DNA from: Lysobacterales bacterium
GTDB lineage: Bacteria > Pseudomonadota > Gammaproteobacteria > Xanthomonadales > Marinicellaceae
Assembly (NCBI GenBank): GCA_026988115.1
Contig: JALSLV010000093.1
Coordinates: 1 to 43,323, forward strand
Direction: 5' to 3'
Length of the DNA: 43,323 bases
The stretch's first letter is position 1; every line of letters begins with the position of its first letter. The notes beneath the pieces were generated by a model. It was not told the DNA's origin. It saw only the letters and a list, made by a program, of their open reading frames with translations, and ran no database searches. Shown here one piece after another: positions 25,438-34,233 of the stretch. Both the position numbers and the translations under genes were made by a program.

Positions 25438-27561
25438 ATGTTTAAATATATCATCATTTTTTTTACCATTTTATCTCAAGTAGGTTGTTCCCCAATGAAT
25501 AAAACAAATCACATTATCAAAGCACCAGTGGCTAAGAAAGTTCCCTATTACCATCAAGAGCATGGCAATAAACGTTATGATCCTTACCATTGGTTACGCG
25601 ATGATAAACGCAAAGACCCTGAAATAATTGATTACTTGAACAAGGAAAACAGTTATACCGATGCTGTTTTAAAGAATCAAGAGCCTTTAATTGAAGAACT
25701 TTATCAAGAAATGATTGCTCGTTTACCGCAAAAAGAAGTCTCCGTGCCTTATAAAATTGATGATTATTGGTATTATTCCCGTTTTGATGCGGGCAAAGAG
25801 TATGCTATTTATGCCCGAAAGTTAAAAAATCTTCAGGCACCTGAACAAATCATGGTGGATATGAATCAACGTGCCGAAGGCAAAAGTTATTTTGCATCAA
25901 ACTATCAAGCGATTTCTCCCAATCATAAAATATTGGGGTTTTCTGAAGATGTCACTGGGCGTAGAAAATACACCTTACGTTTTAAAAATTTAACGACGGG
26001 AGAGTATTTTGATGATGTCATTGAAAACACGACGGGTTCTATCGTATGGGCTTTGGACAATAAAACATTTTTCTATACTAAAAAGCACCCAACCACTTTA
26101 TTGCCCTACCGTGTCTATCGGCATAAACTGGGCAGTGATGACAAAGATGTGTTGGTCTATGAAGAAAAAGATGATACTTTTTACACTTCGGTAAGTGCAA
26201 CAACCTCAAAAAAATACATCATCATTAGTTTAACTAGTACTTTATCATCTGAAATGTTGGTATTGGATGCCAATAATCCAAAAGCTGAGTTTAAAACTTT
26301 TGTACCACGTGAAAAAAATCACGAGTATTCTCTTGAAGAACTTAATGATGAATTTTATGTGTTAACCAACTGGAAGGCTAAAAACTTCCGCATTATGAAA
26401 ACTGATTTAATGCATTCAAACGATAAAAATAGTTGGCAAGAAGTGATTGCCCACGATTCGTCAACTTTGATTTATAACATGCAGGCTTTAAAAGACAAAC
26501 TGGCTATTGAACAACGCAGCAATGGTATTCGTCACATTAAATTGTATGATTATAAAACAAAAGCTTCACAGTTTATAAAAGCAGAAGAAGACACTTACAC
26601 CATGTTTTTGGATTATAACCCTAATCAAAACAGTGATTTACTGCGGTACAGTTATGTTTCCATGACTACTCCTTTTACGGTGTATGATTATGATATGAAG
26701 TCTGCTGAAAAAACCTTAATGAAACGCGATGAAGTCATTGGTGGTTATGATGAGAAACAATTCAAATCGCAACGCACTACAGTTGTTGCTCGTGATGGAG
26801 CGCAAGTTCCTGTTTCTTTAGTCTATAAAAAATCGGAAACACCATTATCGGAGCGTCCTCTATTAATCTATGCTTATGGTTCTTACGGTTACTCGGTTGA
26901 TCCAAGTTTTTCATACGCACGATTGTCTCTGCTTGATAGAGATTTTATTTATGCTATAGCACATATTCGTGGTTCACAAGCTAAAGGACGCGCTTGGTAT
27001 GAAGACGGTAAATTGTTAAAAAAGCAAAATACATTTAACGATTATGTTGATGTTACCAAAGGTTTGCTCGCACAAGGGTATGGCGATAAATACAATGTTT
27101 TTGGAATCGGTGGATCAGCAGGTGGTTTATTAATGGGAGCAGTGGTTAATATGAATGCCGAGTTGTATAAGGGCATTATTGCTGCAGTTCCATTTGTTGA
27201 TGTTATTTCTACCATGCTTGATGAGTCCATTCCATTAACAACAGGCGAATTTGACGAGTGGGGTAATCCTAAGGAAAAAGTATACTACGATTATATGTTG
27301 TCTTATTCGCCCTATGATCAAGTTACTGCTAAAGATTATCCCAATATGTTGATTACTGCTGGTTTGCATGATTCTCAAGTACAGTATTGGGAACCTGCTA
27401 AATGGTTGGCTAAGTTACGTGATGTTAAAACAGATAATAACATATTGATTATGCGAACCAATATGGACGCAGGTCATGGTGGTGCATCAGGGCGCTTTCA
27501 AGCTTACAAAGAAACAGCAGAAGAATATGGGTTTTTATTGAAGCTTCTAGATGAAGGTTAA
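25438..27561 (+). CDS. ptrB: Oligopeptidase B-type serine peptidase (S9A), apparently exported
   Basis: The 707-residue prolyl-oligopeptidase-family enzyme cleaves short peptides after basic residues. A seven-bladed propeller (about 85-440) precedes the alpha/beta hydrolase domain. The catalytic triad is Ser560 in GIGGSAGGLLMG, Asp645 in GLHDSQVQYWEP and His680 in DAGHGGASGR. The intervals (85 and 35) equal those of E. coli PtrB. Acidic residues of the S1 pocket (..TTGEFDEWGNP..) are kept. Unlike cytosolic PtrB it begins with a hydrophobic signal ending in QVGC (Cys17), an imperfect lipobox, so it is probably a periplasmic lipoprotein. It overlaps the next gene by 11 bp. Confidence 0.92.
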   Translation: MFKYIIIFFTILSQVGCSPMNKTNHIIKAPVAKKVPYYHQEHGNKRYDPYHWLRDDKRKDPEIIDYLNKENSYTDAVLKNQEPLIEELYQEMIARLPQKEVSVPYKIDDYWYYSRFDAGKEYAIYARKLKNLQAPEQIMVDMNQRAEGKSYFASNYQAISPNHKILGFSEDVTGRRKYTLRFKNLTTGEYFDDVIENTTGSIVWALDNKTFFYTKKHPTTLLPYRVYRHKLGSDDKDVLVYEEKDDTFYTSVSATTSKKYIIISLTSTLSSEMLVLDANNPKAEFKTFVPREKNHEYSLEELNDEFYVLTNWKAKNFRIMKTDLMHSNDKNSWQEVIAHDSSTLIYNMQALKDKLAIEQRSNGIRHIKLYDYKTKASQFIKAEEDTYTMFLDYNPNQNSDLLRYSYVSMTTPFTVYDYDMKSAEKTLMKRDEVIGGYDEKQFKSQRTTVVARDGAQVPVSLVYKKSETPLSERPLLIYAYGSYGYSVDPSFSYARLSLLDRDFIYAIAHIRGSQAKGRAWYEDGKLLKKQNTFNDYVDVTKGLLAQGYGDKYNVFGIGGSAGGLLMGAVVNMNAELYKGIIAAVPFVDVISTMLDESIPLTTGEFDEWGNPKEKVYYDYMLSYSPYDQVTAKDYPNMLITAGLHDSQVQYWEPAKWLAKLRDVKTDNNILIMRTNMDAGHGGASGRFQAYKETAEEYGFLLKLLDEG

Positions 27562-27925
27562 TTCAGTGCATAAAGCTTCGTGTCACTGTGGAGCTGTTCA
27601 GTTTAAATTGACACTTCCTAATGGTATTGAGGACCCAAGGCGTTGTGACTGCTCTATGTGCAGAAGACGTGGGGCAATTGTTGCTTCTGTGGCCCTTGAT
27701 GGCATTAGAATCATCAAGGGCAGGGATAAGCTTAGGCTTTATCAATTTAACACGATGACTGCGAAACATTACTTTTGTTCTGTTTGTGGAATCTATACTC
27801 ATCACCAAAGCCGTTCAAACCCAAAACAATATGGTTTTAATGTGGCATGTCTTGAAGGAGTTAATCCATTTGAGTTAGAAAATGTTCCGACAAATGATGG
27901 CGTTAATCATCCTGCAGATAGTTGA
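27551..27925 (+). CDS. GFA/CENP-V-family zinc protein
   Basis: The 124-residue protein has the zinc-binding pattern of the glutathione-dependent formaldehyde-activating (GFA) family: SCHCGAVQF (Cys11, Cys13), RRCDCSMCRRRG and YFCSVCGIYTHH. The family binds glutathione adducts in a few cases, but most members have no proven activity. It is soluble. Its start lies inside the end of the oligopeptidase gene (11 bp), so it is translationally coupled to an apparently unrelated gene. Confidence 0.88.
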   Translation: MKVNSVHKASCHCGAVQFKLTLPNGIEDPRRCDCSMCRRRGAIVASVALDGIRIIKGRDKLRLYQFNTMTAKHYFCSVCGIYTHHQSRSNPKQYGFNVACLEGVNPFELENVPTNDGVNHPADS

Positions 27926-27994
27926 TTTAAATCAATAACTTTAAGAGATAAAACTGCTATACTATCAATTATTAACGGGAACCAAAGGGTACTT

Positions 27995-28948
27995 ATGAAA
28001 GATACAGTGAAAAAGAACAAAAAGTCTCAACCAAAATTTAAAGACATTAAAACCACTAAGCAGTCAAAGAAGGTTTTAAAGCACTTGGTGAATTCTGATG
28101 TGGTGATGAAATCTAATAAAGTGATGAAGGGGAGTCAGTTGTTAAAAATTTCAGCACTAGCTGGAGATTATCCTTACGATAAGAAAATGTCGTTGTTTGA
28201 TTACGAAAGTGAGAAACATTTACTTCAGCGTGAGTTATTAAAAGTACAAAGCTGGGTTAAAGAAACGGGTCAGAGAATTGTTTGCTTGTTTGAAGGGCGT
28301 GACGCGGCAGGTAAGGGTGGAACCATTAAGCGATATATGGAGCATTTGAATCCTCGTGCTGCTCGTGTAGTTGCTTTAGAAAAGCCTACCGATAGGGAAC
28401 GTGGGGAATGGTATTTTCAACGCTATATCCATCATTTACCTACTAAAGGTGAAATGCGTTTTTATGATAGGTCGTGGTATAACCGTGGTGGTGTCGAAAA
28501 AGTTATGGGCTTTTGTACGGATAGAGAATACCTTGAATTTATGCGTCAAGCACCAAATCTTGAACGCATGTTGGTAAATTCTGGCATTATTTTATTTAAG
28601 TTTTGGTTTTCAGTGACACAACAGGAGCAGTTGCGCCGTTTTCATTCACGCAAATTTGACCCACTAAAGCAATGGAAACTATCACCAATAGATATTCAGT
28701 CGTTAAGTAAGTGGAATGATTATACTGAAGCCAGGCAATCTATGTTTTTCCATACAGATACGGGAGATGCGCCTTGGACTGTTGTTAAATCTGATGACAA
28801 AAAACGCGCAAGAATCAATTGTATTCGTTATTTTTTACATAATTTAGATTACCCTAATAAAGATAAATCTATTGTTTATGCACCAGATGGGCAGATTGTT
28901 GGTTCTGTGAAAGCAATTTACAATAATAGAGTAGTGGATAGAGATTGA
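27995..28948 (+). CDS. ppk2: Polyphosphate kinase 2 family protein
   Basis: The 317-residue cytosolic enzyme transfers phosphate between polyphosphate and nucleotides. The PPK2 core shows Walker A FEGRDAAGKGG (99-109), lid residues ..KPTDRERGEWYFQRY.. and the Walker B region RFYDRSWYNRGG. The FWFSVTQQEQLRRFHSR and WKLSPID stretches are typical of the class I (single-domain, ADP/GDP-forming or reverse) enzymes. The N-terminal 45 residues are an unusual, very Lys-rich extension (MKDTVKKNKKSQPKFKDIK..). Three bases separate it from a Lys/Ala-rich small protein gene, forming an operon. Confidence 0.93.
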   Translation: MKDTVKKNKKSQPKFKDIKTTKQSKKVLKHLVNSDVVMKSNKVMKGSQLLKISALAGDYPYDKKMSLFDYESEKHLLQRELLKVQSWVKETGQRIVCLFEGRDAAGKGGTIKRYMEHLNPRAARVVALEKPTDRERGEWYFQRYIHHLPTKGEMRFYDRSWYNRGGVEKVMGFCTDREYLEFMRQAPNLERMLVNSGIILFKFWFSVTQQEQLRRFHSRKFDPLKQWKLSPIDIQSLSKWNDYTEARQSMFFHTDTGDAPWTVVKSDDKKRARINCIRYFLHNLDYPNKDKSIVYAPDGQIVGSVKAIYNNRVVDRD

Positions 28949-28951
28949 AAA

Positions 28952-29242
28952 ATGAGTGAGAACAATATTAATCTTGAAAATAAACTGATCGAAGCCATTC
29001 AACGTGCCGAGAAAGCAGCTAAGACTGCTGAAAAAGCAGCTAAGAAAGCCAAAAAGGCTGCAAAAAAAGTTGAAAAAACTCGGTTGAAAATAAAAGCATC
29101 GAAGAAACGGATTATTGCCCTACAAAAACAAACAGATGACAAGTCTGATTCTTTACGTGATGAAATTATTGAAATTGCATCAAAAGCAGCTAAAAAGAAC
29201 AAGGCGTTAAAAAAGATTGCTAAGATGAATAAAAAAGATTAG
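28952..29242 (+). CDS. Lys/Ala-rich coiled-coil protein downstream of ppk2
   Basis: The 96-residue protein is dominated by heptad-like repeats of AEKAAK/AKKAAKK between about 15 and 50, then a basic region (KIKASKKRI) and a second helix ending in KKNKALKKIAKMNKKD. It is strongly basic, with no signal peptide or membrane segment. Low complexity prevents family assignment; histone H1-like and phasin-like proteins look similar. Its coupling to ppk2 suggests, as inference, binding to polyphosphate, possibly at granules, or lysine polyphosphorylation. Confidence 0.6.
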   Translation: MSENNINLENKLIEAIQRAEKAAKTAEKAAKKAKKAAKKVEKTRLKIKASKKRIIALQKQTDDKSDSLRDEIIEIASKAAKKNKALKKIAKMNKKD

Positions 29243-29255
29243 AAGTTATTTTGAT

Positions 29256-29292
29256 GAGCTGTGTAGAGACGTATTTGAGTTATACACAGCTC
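29256..29292. terminator. Perfect 10-bp inverted repeat between convergent genes
   Basis: GAGCTGTGTA (29256-29265) pairs exactly with TACACAGCTC (29283-29292) around a 17-base loop, between the Lys-rich gene (+) and the GGDEF-EAL gene (-). Neither strand has a T run after the stem. It may stabilise 3' ends or act as a weak bidirectional terminator. Confidence 0.45.
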
Positions 29293-29299
29293 GTTGTCA

Positions 29300-32200
29300 T
29301 TAATTAAGTTGAATTAATTGTTTAGCAGTTTGCGCTTTAGCAAAATAATAGCCTTGAAAATACTTTACCCCCAGTTCTTTTAATATTTCAAACTGTTGTT
29401 TTGTCTCAATGCCTTCTACTATAAGTTCAATTCCCATAGATTTAGCAAGAGTTAGTATGGTTTTAATGACATACTGAGAGGATTTTTCTGGTGTTAAATT
29501 GTCGATAAACATCTTGTCTATTTTTAACTCATCAACAGGCAGTTTTTGTAAATACGCTAATGATGAGTATCCTGTACCAAAATCGTCAAGAGATATTTTT
29601 ATGCCATAATTTCTTAGTTCTTGTAATTTTTCAATTAGAATTTTTTGATTATCAAAGAGTACTGTTTCTGTCAGTTCTAAGGTAATTCTCTCAGGATTGA
29701 TTTTATAGTTACTCACTACACTTATTATTTGTTCAACAAATAATTTTTGATGCAATTGTTTAGGGCTAATGTTTATTGATAACGCTTTTATTGTACTTTT
29801 TCCTTCCCATTGCTTTAATTGAGAACAAGCATTGTCTAAAACCCAATTTCCAAGTTCGTTTGTTAATCCTACCGTATCAATAGTTTCAATGAGCTTCTCT
29901 GTATCAATATTAAATTCTTTAAGGCGATTCCATCTTAAGAGGGCTTCTGCTGAGGTTGTGTTTTGATGTTCGTCCACTTTAATTTGGTAGTGGAGTTCAA
30001 ATTCCTTTTTATCTATTGCATCTTTTATTGCTTTTTCTAAATGTAATTTTTTAGCGACTTGTTGTATCATGTTTTCTTGGAAAACTGTTATGGTGTTTTT
30101 ACCTTTATCTTTTGAAGCATACATAGCAATATCTGCTTGGTGAACGATTTCATCTAAACTGGAATTTTTATTTGGAAATACTGATATACCAATACTCGGA
30201 GTGATAAAATGCTCATAGTCACCTAATTGATAAGGCTCATTAAGTGCTTCTAAGATTAATTCTGATTTCACAAGACTTTGTTCTAATGCTGTTTGAATGT
30301 TTTTTTCAAGACTGCGCGTTAAGATAATAAACTCATCTCCTGCTAGTCGAGCACAAAAATCATTGTTTTTGGAGGTGTTTTTTATTCTCTTAGCGACCAT
30401 TTCAAGTAGTTTATCTCCAGTATTATGACCCAGTGAATCATTGAGGAGTTTAAAACGATCGAGATCCAGATAAATTATTGTACCAAATTGTTTTTTATTT
30501 TTTGCAAGTTTGTGAAAAAATTCAAACTTAGAATAAAAATACTCTCGATTTGGTAATGAAGTTAACTGGTCGTAGTAAGCTAATTGATTAATTTTTCTTT
30601 CGTGTTGTCTATTTTCAGTAACGTCAATAATTGAGGCAAGGATTAACTTGTTTTGTGTTTCAGGTAATTTAATAAACTCAATTTTACATATAATTTCTTC
30701 ATGAGATCTGTTGTGCATTTTCCATTCAAATCTATACAAGTCTTTTGTAAAGAGAATTTTATAAATTTTTTCTAAACGACTGCTAGATAAACTGCCATCA
30801 GACTGTTTGATGGGAGATAAATCTGATAGTGTTAAGGTGCCTAATATTTTATCTAAACCAAAGAGAGTATTTGCTTTATCATTACAGTCTTTGAATAAGT
30901 GAGACTCTAAATCAATAAGAATCATAGGTTCTGGAGCATGTTTAAACAAAACTTCGTATTTACTTTCACTGATATTTTGTTTAGTCTTCGCTTCATGGGT
31001 TTCTGTTGTATCTATCATTAAACCTACGAGTTGTGCATTGCCTTTTTTGTCTTTATTAAAGGAGACAACATCTTTAATCCAGGCAACAGTAGAATCTGCT
31101 CGCATGAAGCGATATTCGAGTTCAAAAGATTTTCTATTTGCGATTGCTGCACTGACTGTATTTGCAACATGCTCTTGATCTTCTTTGACAATACGGTCGT
31201 ATCTAAAATTAGGGGTAGTCAGCCACTGTTGGTGATCAAAACCATACAGTTCTTTGACTTTGCTGCTTATGTAAGTCAATTGATTCGTTTTAATGTTTTG
31301 ACGCCATAAAACTACGTGGTGGTGTTCAATCAATTTCTGGTATTGCTTTTTTTCATCTTCAAAGTTTTGGATTTTGATATCAAGATTTAAAGTCCTTTCT
31401 TTCACTTTTAAATCAATTAAAGTATTTTTTCCAGTGATTAGTAACAAAATCATGCTTAATAAACCCGTAAAAATCAAGCCAATTATGGCGACAAGTTTAT
31501 TATTATTGTCTTTGTAATTTGTGACATATGCCTGTGTGGGTTGAAAGTTTAATTTCCATTTCTCTTTACCAAACTTTAAGGTTGTGTTAACTGAATAATC
31601 ATTAAATGAGCGAGAATTAGTTTCTCCAATGTCAAACTTTTTATTGAGATGGTCAATTGTAAGTTGCACTAGAGTGTCTTGTAAACTATGCAAAGATAAT
31701 GTGTTTTGCATTAATTTAATTGGATTATGAAAAACAATAATTGTTACTTTAGTGTTTTCCTTATTAAAGTGAAAAGTACTACTAAATAAATTAGTGTTTT
31801 CATCGTATTGCGTGGTGTTTTTTGATGATACTATTAGAGCAGTTTTTTTAATTTCAATTTTTTGTCGCTTATTAAATCGATTATTATCGTGCAATTCAAT
31901 TAATTTAACAGTTTCACCTTTTTCAAACCAGGCAATGGCTCTTATGGAATTATCGAGTTTTCCTGCGCTATTTAGAAATTGTTCCAACTTCCCCTTCCAA
32001 TCTTTATAAGGCAGAAAGTGACTAAAACTCATGTTAACAAAATCATTAACCCAGGTAATTTCTAGATTAATGGCATTAGTGATAAGTTGCGATTTTACCT
32101 TAAAATTTTCTTTAAGACTTTCTTTATCCGAATGTTCTGTTTTATTGTAAAGAAAAATGATAAATAAAAGGGTAAATAATACCGGTAATGCAAGGGTTAA

Positions 32201-32806
32201 ATAACGAGGTCGCCATACCGATTTAGGCTGACCAATGACAACCAATAAAAGAGGAGCAAATATAATAAACCCCATATAATCGCCAAACCACCAATCAAAA
32301 TAATTTGAAAGCAGAGATGCGCTGTATCTATCGAAATCTAAAAAGAGTGCGACAAAAAAGTTTAAAGTGGTTGATGCAATTGCAATAAGAGGGCCAATGA
32401 CAAGAAAAAATTTTACAATGGCGATATTTGATATCAGTGGATTAGGGTGACCAATAAATAAGCGCATAAGATAGGCGCCTAAATAACTGCGAATTAAGCC
32501 AATTAAAATGAATAAATTATTGAGTACTAGGTTATTTAATTGAAATCGTTCTTCTGGATGAATGATAAAGCCGAGCAATAGTTGAGATAGGTATAAGGCT
32601 GGAATGACCCGATACCCCCACACTAATGCAGAAATCACACCTATACCGACAGCCGGCCAAATTAGTATTGACTGGCTTATATTGTTCATAGCAAAAATTA
32701 CGAATAAAGGGATGAAAAAATTTGCTATAAAGGCATATATATTATTTTTTAAAAACATGGTTGTTAGTTTTATTCTAATTTTTATAATTTTAGATTTTTT
32801 ACACAT
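29300..32806 (-). CDS. MASE1-PAS-PAS-GGDEF-EAL signalling protein (cyclic di-GMP)
   Basis: 1168 residues. The N-terminal 240 form a MASE1 membrane sensor (..ISQSILIWPAVGIGVISALVWGY..). Next come a predicted extracytoplasmic segment (about 245-450), another membrane helix (LVAIIGLIFTGLLSMILLLI), a coiled coil and two PAS/PAC domains (about 495-720). The cyclase domain carries AGDEF (about 822), a G-to-A variant of GGDEF that can still be active. The EAL domain has SAEALLRW (about 953), LDDFGTGYSS (about 1077) and IVEGIETK, so phosphodiesterase residues look complete. Net activity is probably c-di-GMP breakdown, possibly GGDEF-regulated. Start is uncertain: Met17 (ATG at 32758) would also give a complete MASE1, and neither start has a strong ribosome site. 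Confidence 0.9.
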   Translation of the reverse strand: MCKKSKIIKIRIKLTTMFLKNNIYAFIANFFIPLFVIFAMNNISQSILIWPAVGIGVISALVWGYRVIPALYLSQLLLGFIIHPEERFQLNNLVLNNLFILIGLIRSYLGAYLMRLFIGHPNPLISNIAIVKFFLVIGPLIAIASTTLNFFVALFLDFDRYSASLLSNYFDWWFGDYMGFIIFAPLLLVVIGQPKSVWRPRYLTLALPVLFTLLFIIFLYNKTEHSDKESLKENFKVKSQLITNAINLEITWVNDFVNMSFSHFLPYKDWKGKLEQFLNSAGKLDNSIRAIAWFEKGETVKLIELHDNNRFNKRQKIEIKKTALIVSSKNTTQYDENTNLFSSTFHFNKENTKVTIIVFHNPIKLMQNTLSLHSLQDTLVQLTIDHLNKKFDIGETNSRSFNDYSVNTTLKFGKEKWKLNFQPTQAYVTNYKDNNNKLVAIIGLIFTGLLSMILLLITGKNTLIDLKVKERTLNLDIKIQNFEDEKKQYQKLIEHHHVVLWRQNIKTNQLTYISSKVKELYGFDHQQWLTTPNFRYDRIVKEDQEHVANTVSAAIANRKSFELEYRFMRADSTVAWIKDVVSFNKDKKGNAQLVGLMIDTTETHEAKTKQNISESKYEVLFKHAPEPMILIDLESHLFKDCNDKANTLFGLDKILGTLTLSDLSPIKQSDGSLSSSRLEKIYKILFTKDLYRFEWKMHNRSHEEIICKIEFIKLPETQNKLILASIIDVTENRQHERKINQLAYYDQLTSLPNREYFYSKFEFFHKLAKNKKQFGTIIYLDLDRFKLLNDSLGHNTGDKLLEMVAKRIKNTSKNNDFCARLAGDEFIILTRSLEKNIQTALEQSLVKSELILEALNEPYQLGDYEHFITPSIGISVFPNKNSSLDEIVHQADIAMYASKDKGKNTITVFQENMIQQVAKKLHLEKAIKDAIDKKEFELHYQIKVDEHQNTTSAEALLRWNRLKEFNIDTEKLIETIDTVGLTNELGNWVLDNACSQLKQWEGKSTIKALSINISPKQLHQKLFVEQIISVVSNYKINPERITLELTETVLFDNQKILIEKLQELRNYGIKISLDDFGTGYSSLAYLQKLPVDELKIDKMFIDNLTPEKSSQYVIKTILTLAKSMGIELIVEGIETKQQFEILKELGVKYFQGYYFAKAQTAKQLIQLN

Positions 32807-32922
32807 TCCAAAAGTTGTGCAAAACTCTCTTTATGTTGTTATATGAGTTAATGTATCTATAAAAAAAAGATTCATTAAACTTTACTGGTATCCTCTATTA
32901 TGACATAGAAAGTTGTTTTTTT

Positions 32923-33249
32923 TCAGTTTAAATTTTTACCACAAGGTGGAAACTGACAATTATTATTCGCATCTCTACCCACAAACTTTCCATCAGGGCG
33001 TTGCTTTACATCAGCAGTACAAAACGTTTTTGTGTTTTTTTTATCTTTCGTGCAGGAATCAAATTGGCAATTGAGTTTAGGATTTCGTCTCACTACTTGA
33101 CCATCGGGGCACATTTTGGCTTCTTTACTGCAGGCTATAATTTGCTTTGCTTTTTGTGCGTTTAGTTCTGCTTCTGGGTTAGTTGTGCATGAAAAAAGCG
33201 CACTAAATATAACTAAACACCCAATGGTTTTCACAATTTCTTTTCCCAA
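32923..33249 (-). CDS. Small lipoprotein with two Cys/PDG repeats
   Basis: 108 residues with a lipoprotein signal (lipobox LFSC, Cys21). The mature part contains two similar units, KMCPDGQVVRRNPKLNCQFDSC and, 30 residues on, DVKQRPDGKFVGRDANNNCQFPPC. Each has the pattern PDG..V.R....NCQF..C. This short disulfide-rich repeat occurs in many uncharacterised secreted proteins of gammaproteobacteria. In the second unit the first Cys is replaced by Arg, though FCTADV supplies one a few residues earlier. Its start overlaps the end of the acetyltransferase gene by 19 bp, placing it third in a DUF1244-acetyltransferase-lipoprotein operon. Confidence 0.7.
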   Translation of the reverse strand: MGKEIVKTIGCLVIFSALFSCTTNPEAELNAQKAKQIIACSKEAKMCPDGQVVRRNPKLNCQFDSCTKDKKNTKTFCTADVKQRPDGKFVGRDANNNCQFPPCGKNLN

Positions 33250-33713
33250 AATTCTGCTCTTCCCATAATTGGATCTAGCTCATAAGGTAAGAATCCAAAT
33301 TTGCGGTAAGAGTTAATGGCGATAACATTTTTTTGTAAGACTTCTAAAGTCAATTTGCAGCACTCTTTTTCTTTTGCTATTTCTTCAACCATAGTTAACA
33401 TTTTTGTACTGAGTCCTAAACCTCTGAATTCAGTAGCTACAATTAAATCATGTATGTTTATCAATGGCTTACAATTAAAAGTTGAGAATCCTTCAAAACA
33501 GTTTAATAAGCCTGCAGGTTGCCCTTCTACATAAGCTAAAATACTAATGGCGTCACTGCGATTGGACAATGCATGAACTAAATTTTGCGCAACAAAGTCA
33601 GAAAGAGCTTCATTGCCACCCATAGGATCATTGGCATAACAATCAAGCATCTCGATTAAATGCGTGCCCTGTTGTTCATTATTGTAGTTGACTTGAATGA
33701 TTTTGATTGTCAT
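33231..33713 (-). CDS. GNAT-family N-acetyltransferase
   Basis: The 160-residue protein has the GNAT fold. Strand beta-4 (INIHDLIVATEFRGLGLSTKML) includes the acetyl-CoA pyrophosphate loop V..EFRGLGLS, related to Q/RxxGxG/A. The later LEVLQKNVIAINSYRKFGF is the usual motif B. The substrate is unknown. It lies 14 bp after the DUF1244 gene and overlaps the lipoprotein gene. Confidence 0.88.
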   Translation of the reverse strand: MTIKIIQVNYNNEQQGTHLIEMLDCYANDPMGGNEALSDFVAQNLVHALSNRSDAISILAYVEGQPAGLLNCFEGFSTFNCKPLINIHDLIVATEFRGLGLSTKMLTMVEEIAKEKECCKLTLEVLQKNVIAINSYRKFGFLPYELDPIMGRAEFWEKKL

Positions 33714-33727
33714 ATTAATTCTCGAGT

Positions 33728-34021
33728 TTAGCCTTTGTTCTTGAAGGCTTGTTTAAATGCGGTTAGTTTTTTATCTGATACTTCTTTTTGGTACTTATCT
33801 TTCCATTGCGTATAAGGCATTTTATAAATGTATTGCCTTGCTTTGTCTTTTGGCAACTCTACGCCGAGATTTTTTGCTTCTTCTGTCATCCAATTGGCTA
33901 GGCAATTACGACAAAAATTAGCGAGAATCATTAAATCTATGTTTTGCACATCTTTTCGATTATCTAGATGATTGATTAATCGATCGAAAGCTTTGGCTTT
34001 AATTTCTATTTCTTTATCCAT
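33728..34021 (-). CDS. DUF1244 family protein
   Basis: The 97-residue protein matches the DUF1244 pattern: FDRLINHLDNRKDVQNIDLM, then ANFCRNCLANWM with a Cys-x2-Cys pair, and a second half with YKMPYTQWKDKYQ. The family is small, soluble and of unknown function, common in proteobacteria. MITE copy 2 begins 12 bp upstream of its ATG, with a perfect TATAAT facing the gene. The ATG has no clear Shine-Dalgarno. Confidence 0.88.
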   Translation of the reverse strand: MDKEIEIKAKAFDRLINHLDNRKDVQNIDLMILANFCRNCLANWMTEEAKNLGVELPKDKARQYIYKMPYTQWKDKYQKEVSDKKLTAFKQAFKNKG

Positions 34022-34028
34022 TACTGTG

Positions 34029-34033
34029 TTTGC
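34029..34033. repeat. Target-site duplication, left of MITE copy 2
   Basis: TTTGC, repeated exactly at 34193-34197. Confidence 0.8.
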
Positions 34034-34192
34034 GAGACCTTTGCATAATTATAGTGACGAGTAAAAAATGATTAAATTCACCAGCTTTTCGCTAAAAATC
34101 TCGCCAATAACTGGTTATTACCTTCAATTTTTAACTCAATCTGGCAAATTTTCTCTATTTTTTCTTTCGCCATATAGTTATGCAAAGGTCTC
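34034..34192. mobile_element. MITE-like element, copy 2 (159 bp)
   Basis: The sequence equals copy 1 (22837-22995) in 158 of 159 bases and lies in the same orientation. Terminal inverted repeats are GAGACCTTTGCATAA-T/C-TATA (20 bp, one mismatch), with the central palindrome at 34106-34119. It sits between divergent genes. On the minus strand TATAAT (34048-34053) points to the DUF1244 gene; at the other end TATAGT (34173-34178) points to folD. The ATG inside the right repeat (34180) is in frame with folD but is not its natural start. Confidence 0.9.
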
Positions 34193-34197
34193 TTTGC
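34193..34197. repeat. Target-site duplication, right of MITE copy 2
   Basis: TTTGC, the exact duplicate of 34029-34033. Confidence 0.8.
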
Positions 34198-34233
34198 GTG
34201 TTAAAATTAGATTTTATCATTAACTTTGACAAC

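Noticed and set aside
29256-29292. Inverted repeat as a standard intrinsic terminator
   Set aside because: The stem is perfect but no T run follows on either strand; kept only as a possible 3'-end structure.
34180-34233. Upstream in-frame ATG as folD start
   Set aside because: It lies inside the MITE inverted repeat, and the 18 extra residues match nothing in FolD; the conserved start is 34234.
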